A stretch of 64,000 bases of DNA, taken from the NCBI RefSeq assembly GCF_024171885.1, contig NZ_JAMTCP010000019.1:52594-116593 (forward strand). The letters are read 5' to 3'. Source of the DNA: Streptoalloteichus tenebrarius. Lineage in GTDB: Bacteria; Actinomycetota; Actinomycetes; Mycobacteriales; Pseudonocardiaceae. The notes under the pieces are model-generated. The model saw only the letters and a list, made by a program, of their open reading frames with translations, was not told where the DNA came from and made no database searches. Position numbers and translations under genes: made by a program. Positions 25,673 to 34,596 of the stretch are shown in pieces (the first letter of the stretch is position 1; each line of letters begins with the position of its first letter).

Positions 25673-26212
25673 ATGCGGATCGTGACGTCCACCGTTCAGA
25701 GCAACCTTTTCACCCGTTCGGGGTTTGCCCTTCCCGCCGGCGACGACGCGTCGCGCCCCGGCGGAAGCAGGCCCTCCCTGGACCGTTCGGCCGCGACCGC
25801 CGTCGCCCACGCCAGCCGGGGCGTCCGGATCCACGCCCTCGCCGACACCGCCGACACCGCCGCCGTTGAGCGCGGCGTACGCATCCACGCCACCACCGAC
25901 AACACCGACATCACCGCGGAGAGCGGCGTACGCATCCACTCCGGAGTGAGGATTCACGCCGGAGTGAGGATTCACGCGGGGGTGAGGATCCACGCCGGTG
26001 TGCGCATCCACCGGTCGCGTGGAGTTCGCATCCACTCGGGTGTCCGCATCCACCGCGCGGAGGAGCGCGGGGTCCGCATCCACGCGGACCTCACCCGGGG
26101 CGTCCGGATCCACGCCCACGCCGCCGACACCCGGCGGGGTGTCCGCATCCACGCCGCCGCGCGCGGCGTGCGCATCCACGGCGCGCGCGGGGACTTCGCG
26201 CTCGCCGCATGA
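25673..26212 (+). CDS. GVRIH-pentapeptide repeat protein, unknown function
   Basis: A 179-residue protein that I do not recognise. Residues 1-48 form a leader-like part (MRIVTSTVQSNLFTRSGFAL then Ala/Ser/Arg-rich). From residue 50 to 169 the pentapeptide GVRIH occurs 13 times, usually preceded by Arg or Ser. Five copies from the third to the seventh follow each other with a single residue between (period 6). The others are spaced by 1-13 residues rich in Ala, Asp and Thr. Gly uses four codons across the copies, Val four, Arg three and Ile two, while the amino acids never change: selection acts on the protein. AGGAGG lies 7 nt before the ATG, and a 10-bp terminator stem starts 2 nt after the stop, so this is a complete single-gene unit. 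There is no signal peptide or membrane segment. A repeat-core peptide precursor, a metal- or nucleic-acid-binding repeat protein (13 Arg/His pairs) or a structural repeat are all possible. Confidence 0.8.
   Translation: MRIVTSTVQSNLFTRSGFALPAGDDASRPGGSRPSLDRSAATAVAHASRGVRIHALADTADTAAVERGVRIHATTDNTDITAESGVRIHSGVRIHAGVRIHAGVRIHAGVRIHRSRGVRIHSGVRIHRAEERGVRIHADLTRGVRIHAHAADTRRGVRIHAAARGVRIHGARGDFALAA
25820..26179 (+). repeat. Thirteen GVRIH-encoding repeats
   Basis: Each unit has the form GGN-GTN-MGN-ATY-CAC. Copies 3-7 (about 25922-26014) are spaced at exactly 18 bp. The others lie 18-54 bp apart, always in frame. Wobble bases vary among copies, including gga-gtg-agg-att and ggc-gta-cgc-atc versions. 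Confidence 0.9.
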
Positions 26213-26213
26213 C

Positions 26214-26236
26214 GCCGGCGGCGTGCCGCCGCCGGC
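26214..26236. terminator. Terminator directly after the GVRIH-repeat gene
   Basis: A perfect 10-bp stem GCCGGCGGCG / CGCCGCCGGC with loop TGC starts 2 nt after the TGA. It lies between this gene and the convergent HNH gene and can serve both. Confidence 0.8.
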
Positions 26237-26261
26237 CCGGCCGATTCTGGGGTGAGGCCGG

Positions 26262-26927
26262 TCAGGCGGCGGGCTCGCCGAGGTAGGGCAGCCAGAGCGG
26301 ATCGGCGTCGGGCACTCCGGCGAGCAGCCGCCAGTGCGGCCCCCTGGGCGCGGTCGGGGTCACCCGCAGCCGCCAGCCCAGCTCCGACAACAGCTTGTCC
26401 GCCTTCCTGTGGTTGCACCGGGCGCAACTGGCCACGCAGTTCTCCCACGAGTGCGCGCCACCCCGGCTGCGCGGCACCACGTGGTCGATGGTCTCGGCCC
26501 GGCCCCCGCAGTAGGCGCACCGGTACCGGTCGCGGTGCATCAGCCCCGCCCTGGTCAACGGCACCCTGGCCCGGTAGGGCACCCGGACGAACGTGCTCAG
26601 CCGGATGACCGAGGGCACCAGGATGCTGTCGGTGGCCGAGTGCAGCACCAGGCCGGCGGGGTCGCCGTGCACCACCTCGGCCTTGCCGCACACCACGAGG
26701 ACGATCGCGCGGCGCAGCGGCAGCGCCGTGAGCGGCTCGAAGGTTGTGTTCAACAGGAGGACGCGCCGCCGGCCCCACGCGGGGGCCCCACTGGCCGTGG
26801 CCTTGTCCGCGACGATCCCGGCCACCGGCCCCGTGGTCAGCGTCGGGGGACGGGGCTGCGGGCACGCCAGGGTCCGCGGCGCCGGCCCTCCGGGGGCGCC
26901 GATTCGGGTCGGTTGTCGGTCGGGCAC
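26262..26927 (-). CDS. HNH endonuclease
   Basis: A 221-residue HNH-family protein homologous to M. tuberculosis Rv2469c (222 residues). The N-terminal RRRVLLLNTTFEPLTALP is the family's hallmark. The HNH/zinc region YRCAYCGGRAETIDHVVPRS is followed by NCVASCARCNHRKADK, giving CxxC...H...N...CxxCN. I chose the GTG at 26927 because GGAGG lies 8 nt upstream and the length then fits the family; the open frame upstream is low-complexity. Biological role unknown. It converges with the GVRIH gene and is divergent from the peptidase gene. Confidence 0.9.
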   Translation of the reverse strand: MPDRQPTRIGAPGGPAPRTLACPQPRPPTLTTGPVAGIVADKATASGAPAWGRRRVLLLNTTFEPLTALPLRRAIVLVVCGKAEVVHGDPAGLVLHSATDSILVPSVIRLSTFVRVPYRARVPLTRAGLMHRDRYRCAYCGGRAETIDHVVPRSRGGAHSWENCVASCARCNHRKADKLLSELGWRLRVTPTAPRGPHWRLLAGVPDADPLWLPYLGEPAA

Positions 26928-27169
26928 GCGACCACCTCCACCGGTCCCGGGGCTGGAGGGCGCGGAACGATCCGCACCCGAGCCAGCACCCCGTGCCGGA
27001 GGACCCATCCCGCGTGGGACAGGCCCACCGGTGCTGCCGCCTAGTCGACCACAAACCAGCCCCGAAACGCACGCGCGATCCGGGACGTGTCGAGCAGGCC
27101 ACACCGAACGCGGGGAGAATGCCGCGTTGGCGTCCCCCTCGGCCCCTCCCCCTGGCTAGGGTCGGTCGC

Positions 27170-29302
27170 GTGACCGACGCGCCCGCCTCCGACGTGACCT
27201 ACCCGCCCGCCGAGCGGCTCGACCTCGTCGAGGACCTGCACGGCCACCCGGTCGCCGACCCGTACCGCTGGTTGGAGGACCCGAGCGACCAGCGCACCGC
27301 GGCGTGGTCCGCCGCGCAGGACGAGCTGACCAGGGCCCGGCTCGACGCGCTGCCCGGCAGGGAGCGGGCCGCGGCGCGGCTGACCGAGCTGGTCAGCGCC
27401 GGCTCCGTGACCGTGCCGCTGTGGCGCGCCGGCCGCGCCTTCTTCCTGCGCCGCGAGCCCGGCCAGGAGCACGCGGTGCTGTACGTGCGGGAGCCGGACG
27501 GCGTCGAACGGGCGCTGCTCGACCCGATGGCGATGGACCCGTCCGGGCTGACCACCCTCGACAGTTGGGCGCCGAGCCTGGAGGGCAGGCTGCTCGCCTA
27601 CCAGGTGTCGGTGGGCGGCGACGAGGAGTCCCGGCTGTCCGTGCTCGACATCGACACCGGCGAGCTGGTCGAGGGCCCGATCGACCGGTGCCGCTACTCC
27701 GACGTCGCCTGGCTGCCCGGCGGCGAGGAGTACTTCTACGTGCGCCGGCTGGCCCCGAGCCTGGTCCCGCCGGACGAGGAGCAGTTCCACCGCCGCGTGT
27801 GGCGGCACCGGGTGGGCTCCGACCCGGACGCCGAGGACGTGATGGTGCACGGCGAGGGCCTGCACCACACCTACTACTACGGCGTGCGCGTCTCGCGTGA
27901 CGGCCGCTGGCTCGTGGTCAGCGGCAGCAAGGGCACGGCGCGCCGCGACGCCGTCTGGATCGCCGACCTGGCCGCCGCCGACGGCCCCGCGCCCGCGATG
28001 CGCGAGGTGATCAGTGACGAGCGCGACGTGCGGTGCGGCGCGTGGGTGGAGCGGGACGGCCGGCTGTACCTGATGACCACGCTCGACGCGCCCCGGTGGC
28101 GGCTGTGCGTGGCCGACCCGGCGACCCCGGGGCCCGAGCACTGGACCGAGCTGGTCGCCGAGGAGCCCGACTCGGTGCTCGACGCGGTCCGCTGGCTGCC
28201 GGGGACGCCGGACACCGGCCCCCGCCTGGCGGTGCTGCGCACCCGGCACGCGGTCGCCGAGGTGCACCTGCACGACCCGGTGAGCGGGGAGCGCACGGAG
28301 ACCGTGGCGCTGCCCGGCACCGGGTCGCTGACCGGGCTGACCACGGTGGACGACGCCACGGACCACAGCGCCGACGTACTGTGGCTGGGCTGGACGGACT
28401 TCCTCACCCCGCCCTGCGTGCACCGGCACCGGCTCGGCGACGAGGGCACCGAGCTGGTGGAGGCCGCGCCGGGCGCCGTGCCCGCGCCCCCGCTGCGCAC
28501 CCGCCAGGTCGAGTACGCCTCGGCCGACGGCACGGTCGTGCGGATGTTCCTGATCACCCCGACCGAGCGCCCCGACCAGCCGCGCCCGGCGATGCTCACC
28601 GGCTACGGCGGCTTCTCGCTCAGCCAGGAGCCCGCCTACCGCCCCACCGCGCTGGCCTGGGTCGCCGCCGGGGGCGTGTGGGCGCTGGCCTCGCTGCGCG
28701 GCGGCGGCGAGGAGGGCGAGGAGTGGCACCAGGCGGGCATGCGGGAGCGCAAGCAGAACGTCTTCGACGACTTCCACGCCGCGGCCGAGCACCTCGTCGC
28801 GACCGGGTGGACCACCCCGGAGCGGCTGGCGATCGTGGGCGGCTCGAACGGCGGCCTGCTGGTCGGCGCGGCGCTCACCCAGCGGCCGGAGCTGTACCGG
28901 GCGGTGGTCTGCTCGGCGCCGCTGCTCGACATGGCGCGGTATGAGAAGTTCCTCATCGGCCGGATCTGGCACGAGGAGTACGGCAGCGCCGACGACCCCG
29001 AGGCGTTGGCCTGGCTGCTGGCGTACTCGCCGTACCACAATGTGCGGCCCGGGGTGAAGTACCCGTCGGTGCTGTTCACGGTTTTCGACTCCGACTCGCG
29101 GGTGGACCCGGCGCATGCGCGCAAAATGTGCGCTGCGCTGCAACACGCGACCGCGGCGCACCCCGACGAGCACCCGGTGCTGCTGCGGAGGGAGACCGAC
29201 GTGGGCCACTCCTCACGCTCGGTGAGCCGGACCGTCGCGCTCGCGGTGGACCAGCTCGTCTTCCTCGCCGACGCCACCGGCCTTGACCTGGAGAGACCCT
29301 GA
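27170..29302 (+). CDS. Prolyl oligopeptidase family serine peptidase (S9A)
   Basis: A 710-residue S9-family peptidase that cuts short peptides after proline. An N-terminal seven-bladed propeller (about 75-410) is followed by an alpha/beta-hydrolase domain. The nucleophile motif is [10 protein letters not shown] (Ser near 565). The catalytic Asp is in [11 protein letters not shown] and the His in TDVGHSSRS, all in order. [23 protein letters not shown] at the start is the usual S9A opening. The start is the GTG at 27170; the longer frame upstream lies in the divergent HNH region. The MscS gene follows after 2 nt, so the two are an operon. Confidence 0.93.
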   Translation: MTDAPASDVTYPPAERLDLVEDLHGHPVADPYRWLEDPSDQRTAAWSAAQDELTRARLDALPGRERAAARLTELVSAGSVTVPLWRAGRAFFLRREPGQEHAVLYVREPDGVERALLDPMAMDPSGLTTLDSWAPSLEGRLLAYQVSVGGDEESRLSVLDIDTGELVEGPIDRCRYSDVAWLPGGEEYFYVRRLAPSLVPPDEEQFHRRVWRHRVGSDPDAEDVMVHGEGLHHTYYYGVRVSRDGRWLVVSGSKGTARRDAVWIADLAAADGPAPAMREVISDERDVRCGAWVERDGRLYLMTTLDAPRWRLCVADPATPGPEHWTELVAEEPDSVLDAVRWLPGTPDTGPRLAVLRTRHAVAEVHLHDPVSGERTETVALPGTGSLTGLTTVDDATDHSADVLWLGWTDFLTPPCVHRHRLGDEGTELVEAAPGAVPAPPLRTRQVEYASADGTVVRMFLITPTERPDQPRPAMLTGYGGFSLSQEPAYRPTALAWVAAGGVWALASLRGGGEEGEEWHQAGMRERKQNVFDDFHAAAEHLVATGWTTPERLAIVGGSNGGLLVGAALTQRPELYRAVVCSAPLLDMARYEKFLIGRIWHEEYGSADDPEALAWLLAYSPYHNVRPGVKYPSVLFTVFDSDSRVDPAHARKMCAALQHATAAHPDEHPVLLRRETDVGHSSRSVSRTVALAVDQLVFLADATGLDLERP

Positions 29303-29304
29303 CC

Positions 29305-30261
29305 GTGCCGACCGACCAGATCGACGTCCCGAACGTGGACCTCAACGGCGTGACCAAGGCCGCGCAGGACCCGGAGAAGGTCGTCAGCTACCTGGCTGCC
29401 AACCTCCCCGGCCTGATCATGAACGCCGGCCAGATCGTGCTGATCATCGTCATCGCGTTCCTGGTGCGGTACCTGATCCACCGCCTGATCAACCGGCTGA
29501 CCAGCGGCCGGTCCGACGGCAAGGCCCCGCTGCTGCTGGCCCCGCTGAAGGAGCGGGCGACCGAGGGCCTCGGCCCGCTGCTGTCCGAGCGGCGGGCGCA
29601 GCGCGTGAGAACCATCGGCTCCGTCCTGAAGTCGCTGACGTCGTTCCTGGTCCTCGGCATGGCCGCGCTGATGGTGCTGGACAAGCTGGGCATCCCGCTC
29701 GCGCCGATCCTCGCCTCGGTCAGCGTCGCCGGCATCGCGCTCGGTTTCGGCGCGCAGAACCTCATCAAGGACTTCCTGTCCGGGATGTTCATGATGATGG
29801 AGGACCAGTACGGCGTGGGCGACGTCGTCGACCTCGGCCCGGCCACCGGCACCGTGGAGGCGGTGGGCCTGCGGGTCACCACGGTCAGGGACGTCAACGG
29901 CACCGTCTGGTACGTACGCAACGGCGAGATCCTGCGGGTCGGCAACTCCAGCCAGGGCTACGCCGTGGCCGTGGTGGACCTGCCGGTCTCGCACAGCACC
30001 AACGTGGGCCGGGCCACCGAGCTGGCGGGGGCGGCGGCCGCCGAGGCGACCGGGCAGGCCCCGCTGTCGGAGGACGTCCTGGAGCCGGTCGAGGTGCTCG
30101 GCGTGGAGAAGGTGACCGCGGAGAGCATCACCCTCCGGCTGACGGTGAAGGTGCGGCCGGGCCGGCAGTGGGCCGTGCAGCGGGCGTTGCGCGCCCGCAT
30201 CAAGGCCGCGTTCGACGAGGCCGGGTTCGAGCCGCCGATCGCGGTCACGCGGGGAGGCTGA
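29305..30261 (+). CDS. MscS family mechanosensitive channel
   Basis: A 318-residue small-conductance mechanosensitive channel. Predicted membrane helices lie at about 40-60 (IVLIIVIAFLVRYLI), 112-132 and 138-160. The last is the pore helix, with the Gly/Ala pattern VSVAGIALGFGAQNLIKDFL that is diagnostic of MscS. A cytoplasmic beta domain (DQYGVGDVVDLGPATGTVEAV) and an alpha-beta domain follow. It starts at the GTG 2 nt after the peptidase stop, with GGAGAGACC upstream in the coding end of that gene. The role is pressure release on osmotic down-shock. The link to the peptidase is unexplained. Confidence 0.93.
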   Translation: MPTDQIDVPNVDLNGVTKAAQDPEKVVSYLAANLPGLIMNAGQIVLIIVIAFLVRYLIHRLINRLTSGRSDGKAPLLLAPLKERATEGLGPLLSERRAQRVRTIGSVLKSLTSFLVLGMAALMVLDKLGIPLAPILASVSVAGIALGFGAQNLIKDFLSGMFMMMEDQYGVGDVVDLGPATGTVEAVGLRVTTVRDVNGTVWYVRNGEILRVGNSSQGYAVAVVDLPVSHSTNVGRATELAGAAAAEATGQAPLSEDVLEPVEVLGVEKVTAESITLRLTVKVRPGRQWAVQRALRARIKAAFDEAGFEPPIAVTRGG

Positions 30262-30936
30262 GGCCCGCCAGATCCCGAGGGGGCCGTCGTCGATCCCATG
30301 ATCGGCGGCGGCCCCGTCCATCGGACTCTCGTCTCTGGGCTTCCCTCCCTGGGGCTTCCGCCCGCGGGCCCCTCCGTGCGGCTCCCGTCCTCGGACCTCC
30401 TCCCGTGGGACTCCCGTCCTCGGACTTCCTCCCGTAGGGCTCCCGCTCTCGGGCTTCCTCCCGTAGGGGTCCCGCTCTCGGCTTCCGCCCTCGGGCCTCC
30501 CTCCGTGCGGCTTCCGTGCGTGCGGCTCCCGCTCTCGGCTCCCGCCCTGCGGCTTCCGTCCGTGCGGCTCCCGCTCTCGGCTCCCGCCCTCCGGCTCCGT
30601 CCGTGCGGCTCCCGCCCTGATCGAGCACAAGGTCACGCCGCACCCGGCGGGACGGCCACCCACGCCGCACGTCCCCGCACGTTCTGCCAACAACCCCACG
30701 AGAAGGCCCGCGCTGGCCGCCGAACGGCACACACTGCCCGCGGATTCGCCCAAAACACCGTTACCTAGGGGGACCCCCTGATTTCACGATGGCAGGTGGG
30801 GCTGACGTTTCCGGGGCACCGGGCCGTCGCCGGAAGGGTGAACGTGGGGCCGGTCGCATCGCGGGGCAGGAGGGAAATGTTCTTGTGGCCGCCCACGTTG
30901 ACCTCTCGACGACGTCGTAGGCAAGGATGGGGAATC
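30262..30936. other. Intergenic region with tandem repeats
   Basis: 675 nt without a supported gene. The left half is the pyrimidine-rich tandem repeat described separately. The right half (30621-30936) should hold the promoter of glbO; I could not assign clear hexamers. The open frames across the repeat exist only because it is GC-rich and partly periodic by three. Confidence 0.5.
30371..30617. repeat. Degenerate tandem repeat, 29-bp then 42-bp period
   Basis: CTCCCGTCCTCGGAC occurs at 30382 and 30411, and TCCCGCTCTCGG at 30441 and 30470, a 29-bp period. CTCCCGCTCTCGGCTCCCGC occurs at 30526 and 30568, a 42-bp period. The plus strand is strongly C/T-rich in runs. The minus-strand 42-bp part would encode an Arg/Glu/Pro/Gly repeat of 14 residues, but the 29-bp part breaks the frame. 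Confidence 0.75.
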
Positions 30937-31320
30937 GTGGGCGCTCCGGAGAACTTCTACCTGGCCGTGGGTGGCGAGCCGACCTTCCGCCGCATCGTCT
31001 CCCGCTTCTACGCCGAGGTGGCCCGGGACGAGCTGCTGCGGCCGATGTACCCCGAGGAGGACCTCGGCCCCGCCGAGGAGCGCCTGCTGCTGTTCCTCAT
31101 GCAGTACTGGGGCGGCCCGCACACCTACTCGGAGCGTCGCGGCCACCCCCGGCTGCGGATGCGCCACGTGCCGTTCAAGATCGGCCCGCTCGAGCGCGAC
31201 GCCTGGCTGCGCTGCATGCGGATCGCCGTGGACGAGGCCGGCCTCGACGAGGAGCACCGCGCCCAGCTCTGGACGTACCTGGAGACCGCGGCGAACAGCC
31301 TCATGAACTCCTGGATCTGA
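30937..31320 (+). CDS. glbO: Group II truncated haemoglobin (trHbO)
   Basis: A 127-residue haem protein of the GlbO type, which binds oxygen and has been linked to respiration and to peroxide and NO handling in mycobacteria. The Tyr of the CD corner lies in [20 protein letters not shown]. The proximal His is in [10 protein letters not shown], and Trp G8 in RDAWLRCM. These residues define group II. The start is the GTG at 30937, with an A/G-rich stretch upstream. It lies 117 nt before aglA in the same direction, as in M. tuberculosis (Rv2470-Rv2471). Confidence 0.95.
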   Translation: MGAPENFYLAVGGEPTFRRIVSRFYAEVARDELLRPMYPEEDLGPAEERLLLFLMQYWGGPHTYSERRGHPRLRMRHVPFKIGPLERDAWLRCMRIAVDEAGLDEEHRAQLWTYLETAANSLMNSWI

Positions 31321-31437
31321 CGTCGCGGAGCGGTCTCGCACGCCCCGAGAAGAGTGGCGCTGGTCACGGAACGGACGCAAGGTTGATCACCCGGACGGGG
31401 CGAGCGAGATCGGGTTCTGATGGCAGGATGACTCACC

Positions 31438-33030
31438 GTGCGACGATCGGCCGACCTACGCAACGAGATCGCCGACGACCCGACCTGGTGGCGGAACGCG
31501 ATCTTCTACCAGGTGTACGTCCGCTCGTTCGCCGACTCCGACGCCGACGGCGTCGGTGACCTGGAGGGCATCCGCGGCCGGCTCGGCTACCTCGAACTGC
31601 TCGGGGTGGACGCCCTGTGGCTCAGCCCGTTCTTCCGGTCGCCGATGGTCGACCACGGCTACGACGTCACCGACCCGAGGGACGTGGACCCGCTCTTCGG
31701 CGACCTGGCCGCCCTCGACCGGCTGGTGGCCGACGCCCACGCCCACGGCATGCGGGTGACACTCGACCTGGTGCCCAACCGCACCAGCGACCAGCACGCG
31801 TGGTTCCAGGCGGCGCTGCGGTCCGCCCCCGGCTCGCCCGAGCGCGGCCGCTACGTCTTCCGGGACGGGCGCGGCGCCGGCGGCGAGCTGCCCCCGAACG
31901 ACTGGACCAGCATGGTGGGCGGGCCGGCGTGGACCCGGCTGCCGGACGGGCAGTGGTTCCTGCACCTGTTCACCCCGCGCCAGCCCGACCTCAACTGGGC
32001 GCACCCGGACGTGTGGACGGACCTGGAACGCACCCTGCGGTTCTGGCTCGACCTCGGGATCGACGGGTTCCGCGTCGACGTCGCGCACGGCATGGCCGGC
32101 GCGGTGGACGCGCCCGAGGGCGCGGGGGGCCTGTTGGTGGCCGCCGAGACCCCGACCGGTTCGCCGGAGGACGACGCGCCGCGGTTCGACGTCGACGGCG
32201 TCCACGAGATCCATCGCCGGGTCCGCGCGGTGCTCGACGAGTACCCGGGGCGCGTCGCCACCGGGGAGGTCCGGGCCGACGGGGGCGGCGCGCTCCCCCT
32301 GCCGGACGGGCTGCACCTGGGCTTCGACTTCCGCCTGCTGGCGACGCCGTTCGACGCCGACGCGGCGCGGGAGGCGATCGAGCGCTCGCTCGCCGCGGCC
32401 TCGGCCACCGGCCGCCCGCCCACGTGGACGCTGTCCAACCACGACGTGGGCCGGCACGTGTCCCGCTACGGCGGGGGCGACGCGGGCACCCGGCGGGCCA
32501 GGGCGATGGCGTTGGTGGAGCTGGCGCTGCCCGGGGTCGTCTACCTCTACAACGGCGAGGAGCTGGGCCTGCCGGACGTGGACCTGGCCGGGTGGGCCCG
32601 GCAGGACCCGATCTTCCACGGCACCGGGGGCGCGCGGCGGGGCAGGGACGGCGCGCGCGTGCCGCTGCCGTGGGAGGGCGAGGTCGCGCCCTACGGGTTC
32701 ACCACGGGCGCGAGCACCTGGCTGCCCATGCCCGAGGACTGGGGCCGGCTCACGGCCGAGGCCCAGTTGGAGGACCCCGACTCGATGCTGTCGTTGTACC
32801 GGCAGGCGATCGAGCTGCGGCGGACGCACCCGGCGTTCGAGGGCGACGAGATCGAGTGGTACGGCGCTCCGCCCGGTTGTTTCGCCTTCCGCCGCAAGGG
32901 CGGCGGGCTGATCTGCGCGTTGAACACCTCGGGTGGCCTGGTGCCGCTTCCCCCCGGCGATGTGGTGCTGGGCAGCGGTCCGCTGGAGGACGGGCAGCTC
33001 CCGCCGGATACCGCCGTGTGGCTCGTCTGA
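31438..33030 (+). CDS. aglA: Alpha-glucosidase, glycoside hydrolase family 13
   Basis: A 530-residue GH13 enzyme acting on alpha-glucosidic links. The (beta/alpha)8 motifs appear in order: DLVPNRTSDQH, the nucleophile Asp in GFRVDVAHG, the acid/base Glu in VATGEVRADGG and the transition-state Asp in LSNHDVGRH. It opens with WWRNAIFYQVYVRSFADSD, the usual GH13 subfamily start. No signal peptide is present, so it is cytoplasmic. GTG start. It corresponds to Rv2471 next to glbO. The exact substrate (maltose, isomaltose or trehalose-type) is not decided by the sequence. Confidence 0.92.
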   Translation: MRRSADLRNEIADDPTWWRNAIFYQVYVRSFADSDADGVGDLEGIRGRLGYLELLGVDALWLSPFFRSPMVDHGYDVTDPRDVDPLFGDLAALDRLVADAHAHGMRVTLDLVPNRTSDQHAWFQAALRSAPGSPERGRYVFRDGRGAGGELPPNDWTSMVGGPAWTRLPDGQWFLHLFTPRQPDLNWAHPDVWTDLERTLRFWLDLGIDGFRVDVAHGMAGAVDAPEGAGGLLVAAETPTGSPEDDAPRFDVDGVHEIHRRVRAVLDEYPGRVATGEVRADGGGALPLPDGLHLGFDFRLLATPFDADAAREAIERSLAAASATGRPPTWTLSNHDVGRHVSRYGGGDAGTRRARAMALVELALPGVVYLYNGEELGLPDVDLAGWARQDPIFHGTGGARRGRDGARVPLPWEGEVAPYGFTTGASTWLPMPEDWGRLTAEAQLEDPDSMLSLYRQAIELRRTHPAFEGDEIEWYGAPPGCFAFRRKGGGLICALNTSGGLVPLPPGDVVLGSGPLEDGQLPPDTAVWLV

Positions 33031-33115
33031 CGGGGTTCGGGGCCGCCCGACCGCCTGCGGCTCGCCGCTCAACGCTCGGCGCTTGTCGCCCTCGGTCGGT
33101 GCGCGCCGCGCCTGA

Positions 33116-33159
33116 CGCGATCTCGTCGGGCGCGATCCGTCGGGCGCGATCTCGTCGGG
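33116..33159. repeat. Three short direct repeats
   Basis: Three near-identical 14-15-bp units, CGCGATC(T)CGTCGGG, follow each other between aglA and the EamA gene (spacer 33031-33270, no gene). A second pair, CGTGAGCWGGCGCG, lies just downstream at about 33168 and 33200. Confidence 0.6.
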
Positions 33160-33270
33160 TGGCACAGCGTGAGCTGGCGCGTGCCGCGCGCTGACACGGC
33201 GTGAGCAGGCGCGCGGACGCGTCCGAAGGGTGGGAAAACCGCTCGCCCGAGCGAGGGAGCGCCACGCAGG

Positions 33271-34200
33271 ATGGCCCGGATGTCCGGGACGCCCACCGCG
33301 GCTCGCGCCGCCCTGCTCGTGCTCGTCGCCTCGGTGCTCTTCGGCACCACCGGCACCGCCCAGGCCCTCGGGCCCGGCGGCCTCGACCCGCTGGTGGTCG
33401 GAGCCACGCGGGTGGTGCTCGCCGGCGCGGTGCTCGTGGCCCTGGCGTGGGCACGCGGAGCGTTCCGCGCCGCGCCCCGGGTCGACTGGCGCACGCTGGT
33501 GGCCGGCGCGGTCGGCGTGGGGCTGTACCAGGTGGGGTTCTTCACCGGGGTGCGGCTGGCCGGGGTCGCGGTCGGCACGGTCGTGGCGCTGGGGTCCTGC
33601 CCGATCTGGGCGGGGCTGGTGGCGTGGGTGGTGACGCGTCGCGCGCCGGGCCGGATGTGGGCCGTCGCCACCGCGCTGGCCGTCGCCGGCGTGGTCACGC
33701 TGGTGCTCGCCGGAGCGCCGGCCGGCGGCGGGGACGGCGTGTTGCTGGGGTGCGCCCCGGCGCTGGCCGCCGGTTTGGGCTACGGGATGTACACGGTGGC
33801 GGGCTCGCGGATGATCGCCGCGGGCCAGCGCTCGGACGGCGCGATGGGCCTGATGTTCGGCGCCGGCGCGGTGTTGCTGGTCCCGGTGCTGGTCCTGCGC
33901 TGGCCGGGCGGGCTGGAGAGCGGGGCGGGCTGGCTCACGGTCGGCTACCTGGCGCTGGTGCCCACGGTGCTGGCCTACCTGCTCTTCGGGGCGGGCCTGC
34001 GCGTGTTGCCGGCTCCGACGGTCGCCACCCTCAACCTCGCCGAGCCGGTGATCGCCGCCGCGCTGGGTGTCGCCGTGCTCGGGGAGCCCGTCACCGCCGG
34101 TGGCGTCGTCGGCGCGCTGCTGGTGTTGGCCGGGCTCGGGGTGCTCGCCCTGCCGGCTCCGGGCCGACGGGCCGAGAAGGAGCCGGTCAGCGCCGGCTGA
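33271..34200 (+). CDS. EamA/DMT-family transporter
   Basis: A 309-residue membrane protein with ten predicted helices arranged as two EamA repeats (about 13-140 and 155-295). The repeats are typical of drug/metabolite exporters of the RhaT/YdcZ type. The second repeat ends with LNLAEPVIAAALGVAVLGEP, the conserved EamA segment. ATG at 33271 or, 3 codons later, at 33280. The substrate is unknown. It stands alone between aglA and the decarboxylase pair. Confidence 0.9.
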   Translation: MARMSGTPTAARAALLVLVASVLFGTTGTAQALGPGGLDPLVVGATRVVLAGAVLVALAWARGAFRAAPRVDWRTLVAGAVGVGLYQVGFFTGVRLAGVAVGTVVALGSCPIWAGLVAWVVTRRAPGRMWAVATALAVAGVVTLVLAGAPAGGGDGVLLGCAPALAAGLGYGMYTVAGSRMIAAGQRSDGAMGLMFGAGAVLLVPVLVLRWPGGLESGAGWLTVGYLALVPTVLAYLLFGAGLRVLPAPTVATLNLAEPVIAAALGVAVLGEPVTAGGVVGALLVLAGLGVLALPAPGRRAEKEPVSAG

Positions 34201-34596
34201 TCCGGAGGTCCCCGCCCCAGCACACCGGGCGCGGGTGGTGGGGAGAGCGACGGCGGGAGTCACACGCTCGCCACGCAAATCAACTCTTCCGGGTGAGGTT
34301 CACTCGGCCACCGAGCGGGGAACCCCCGGTGAGATGGGGGCACCGTCCCCCGGTCCGACGGCAGCCGACGACCGAGCGTGCGAGGGTCGTCCACCGCTCG
34401 GCGCAGCGGGTCGACCGCTCGTCTCAGCGAACTGCCAGGTCGGGGTCACCTCGCGCGGCGCGACACCGCCTCCCGTCTTCACTCGACCTGGTGTCACCCC
34501 ACTCGAACCGGCTACTGCGGTGGCCGGGCCATCACCCCGTGGGTAGCGTCGCCGCTCGCCACTCCGACCACTCACCGAGCAAGGAGCACACCCGGC
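34201..34596. promoter_or_regulatory. Upstream region of the decarboxylase/amidinotransferase pair
   Basis: 396 nt without a supported gene. AAGGAGC at 34580-34586 is the ribosome binding site of the next gene. The open frame running through here (from 34378) is rich in Arg/Ser/Thr and lacks family features. No clear operator was found. Confidence 0.45.

Noticed and set aside
25972..27102. Minus-strand reading with repeated WMRTP units
   Set aside because: Antisense of the GVRIH repeats. Its motif varies (WIRTP, WILTP) where GVRIH stays constant, so the plus frame is the selected one.
25361..27169. RiPP-modifying enzyme next to the GVRIH gene
   Set aside because: Looked for YcaO, lanthionine synthetase, radical SAM and ATP-grasp motifs in the neighbouring genes; only an MFS exporter and an HNH nuclease are present.
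30245..30753. Minus-strand Arg/Glu/Pro/Gly repeat proteins across the tandem repeat
   Set aside because: The 29-bp period breaks the frame, there is no ribosome binding site, and the coding potential comes only from GC richness.
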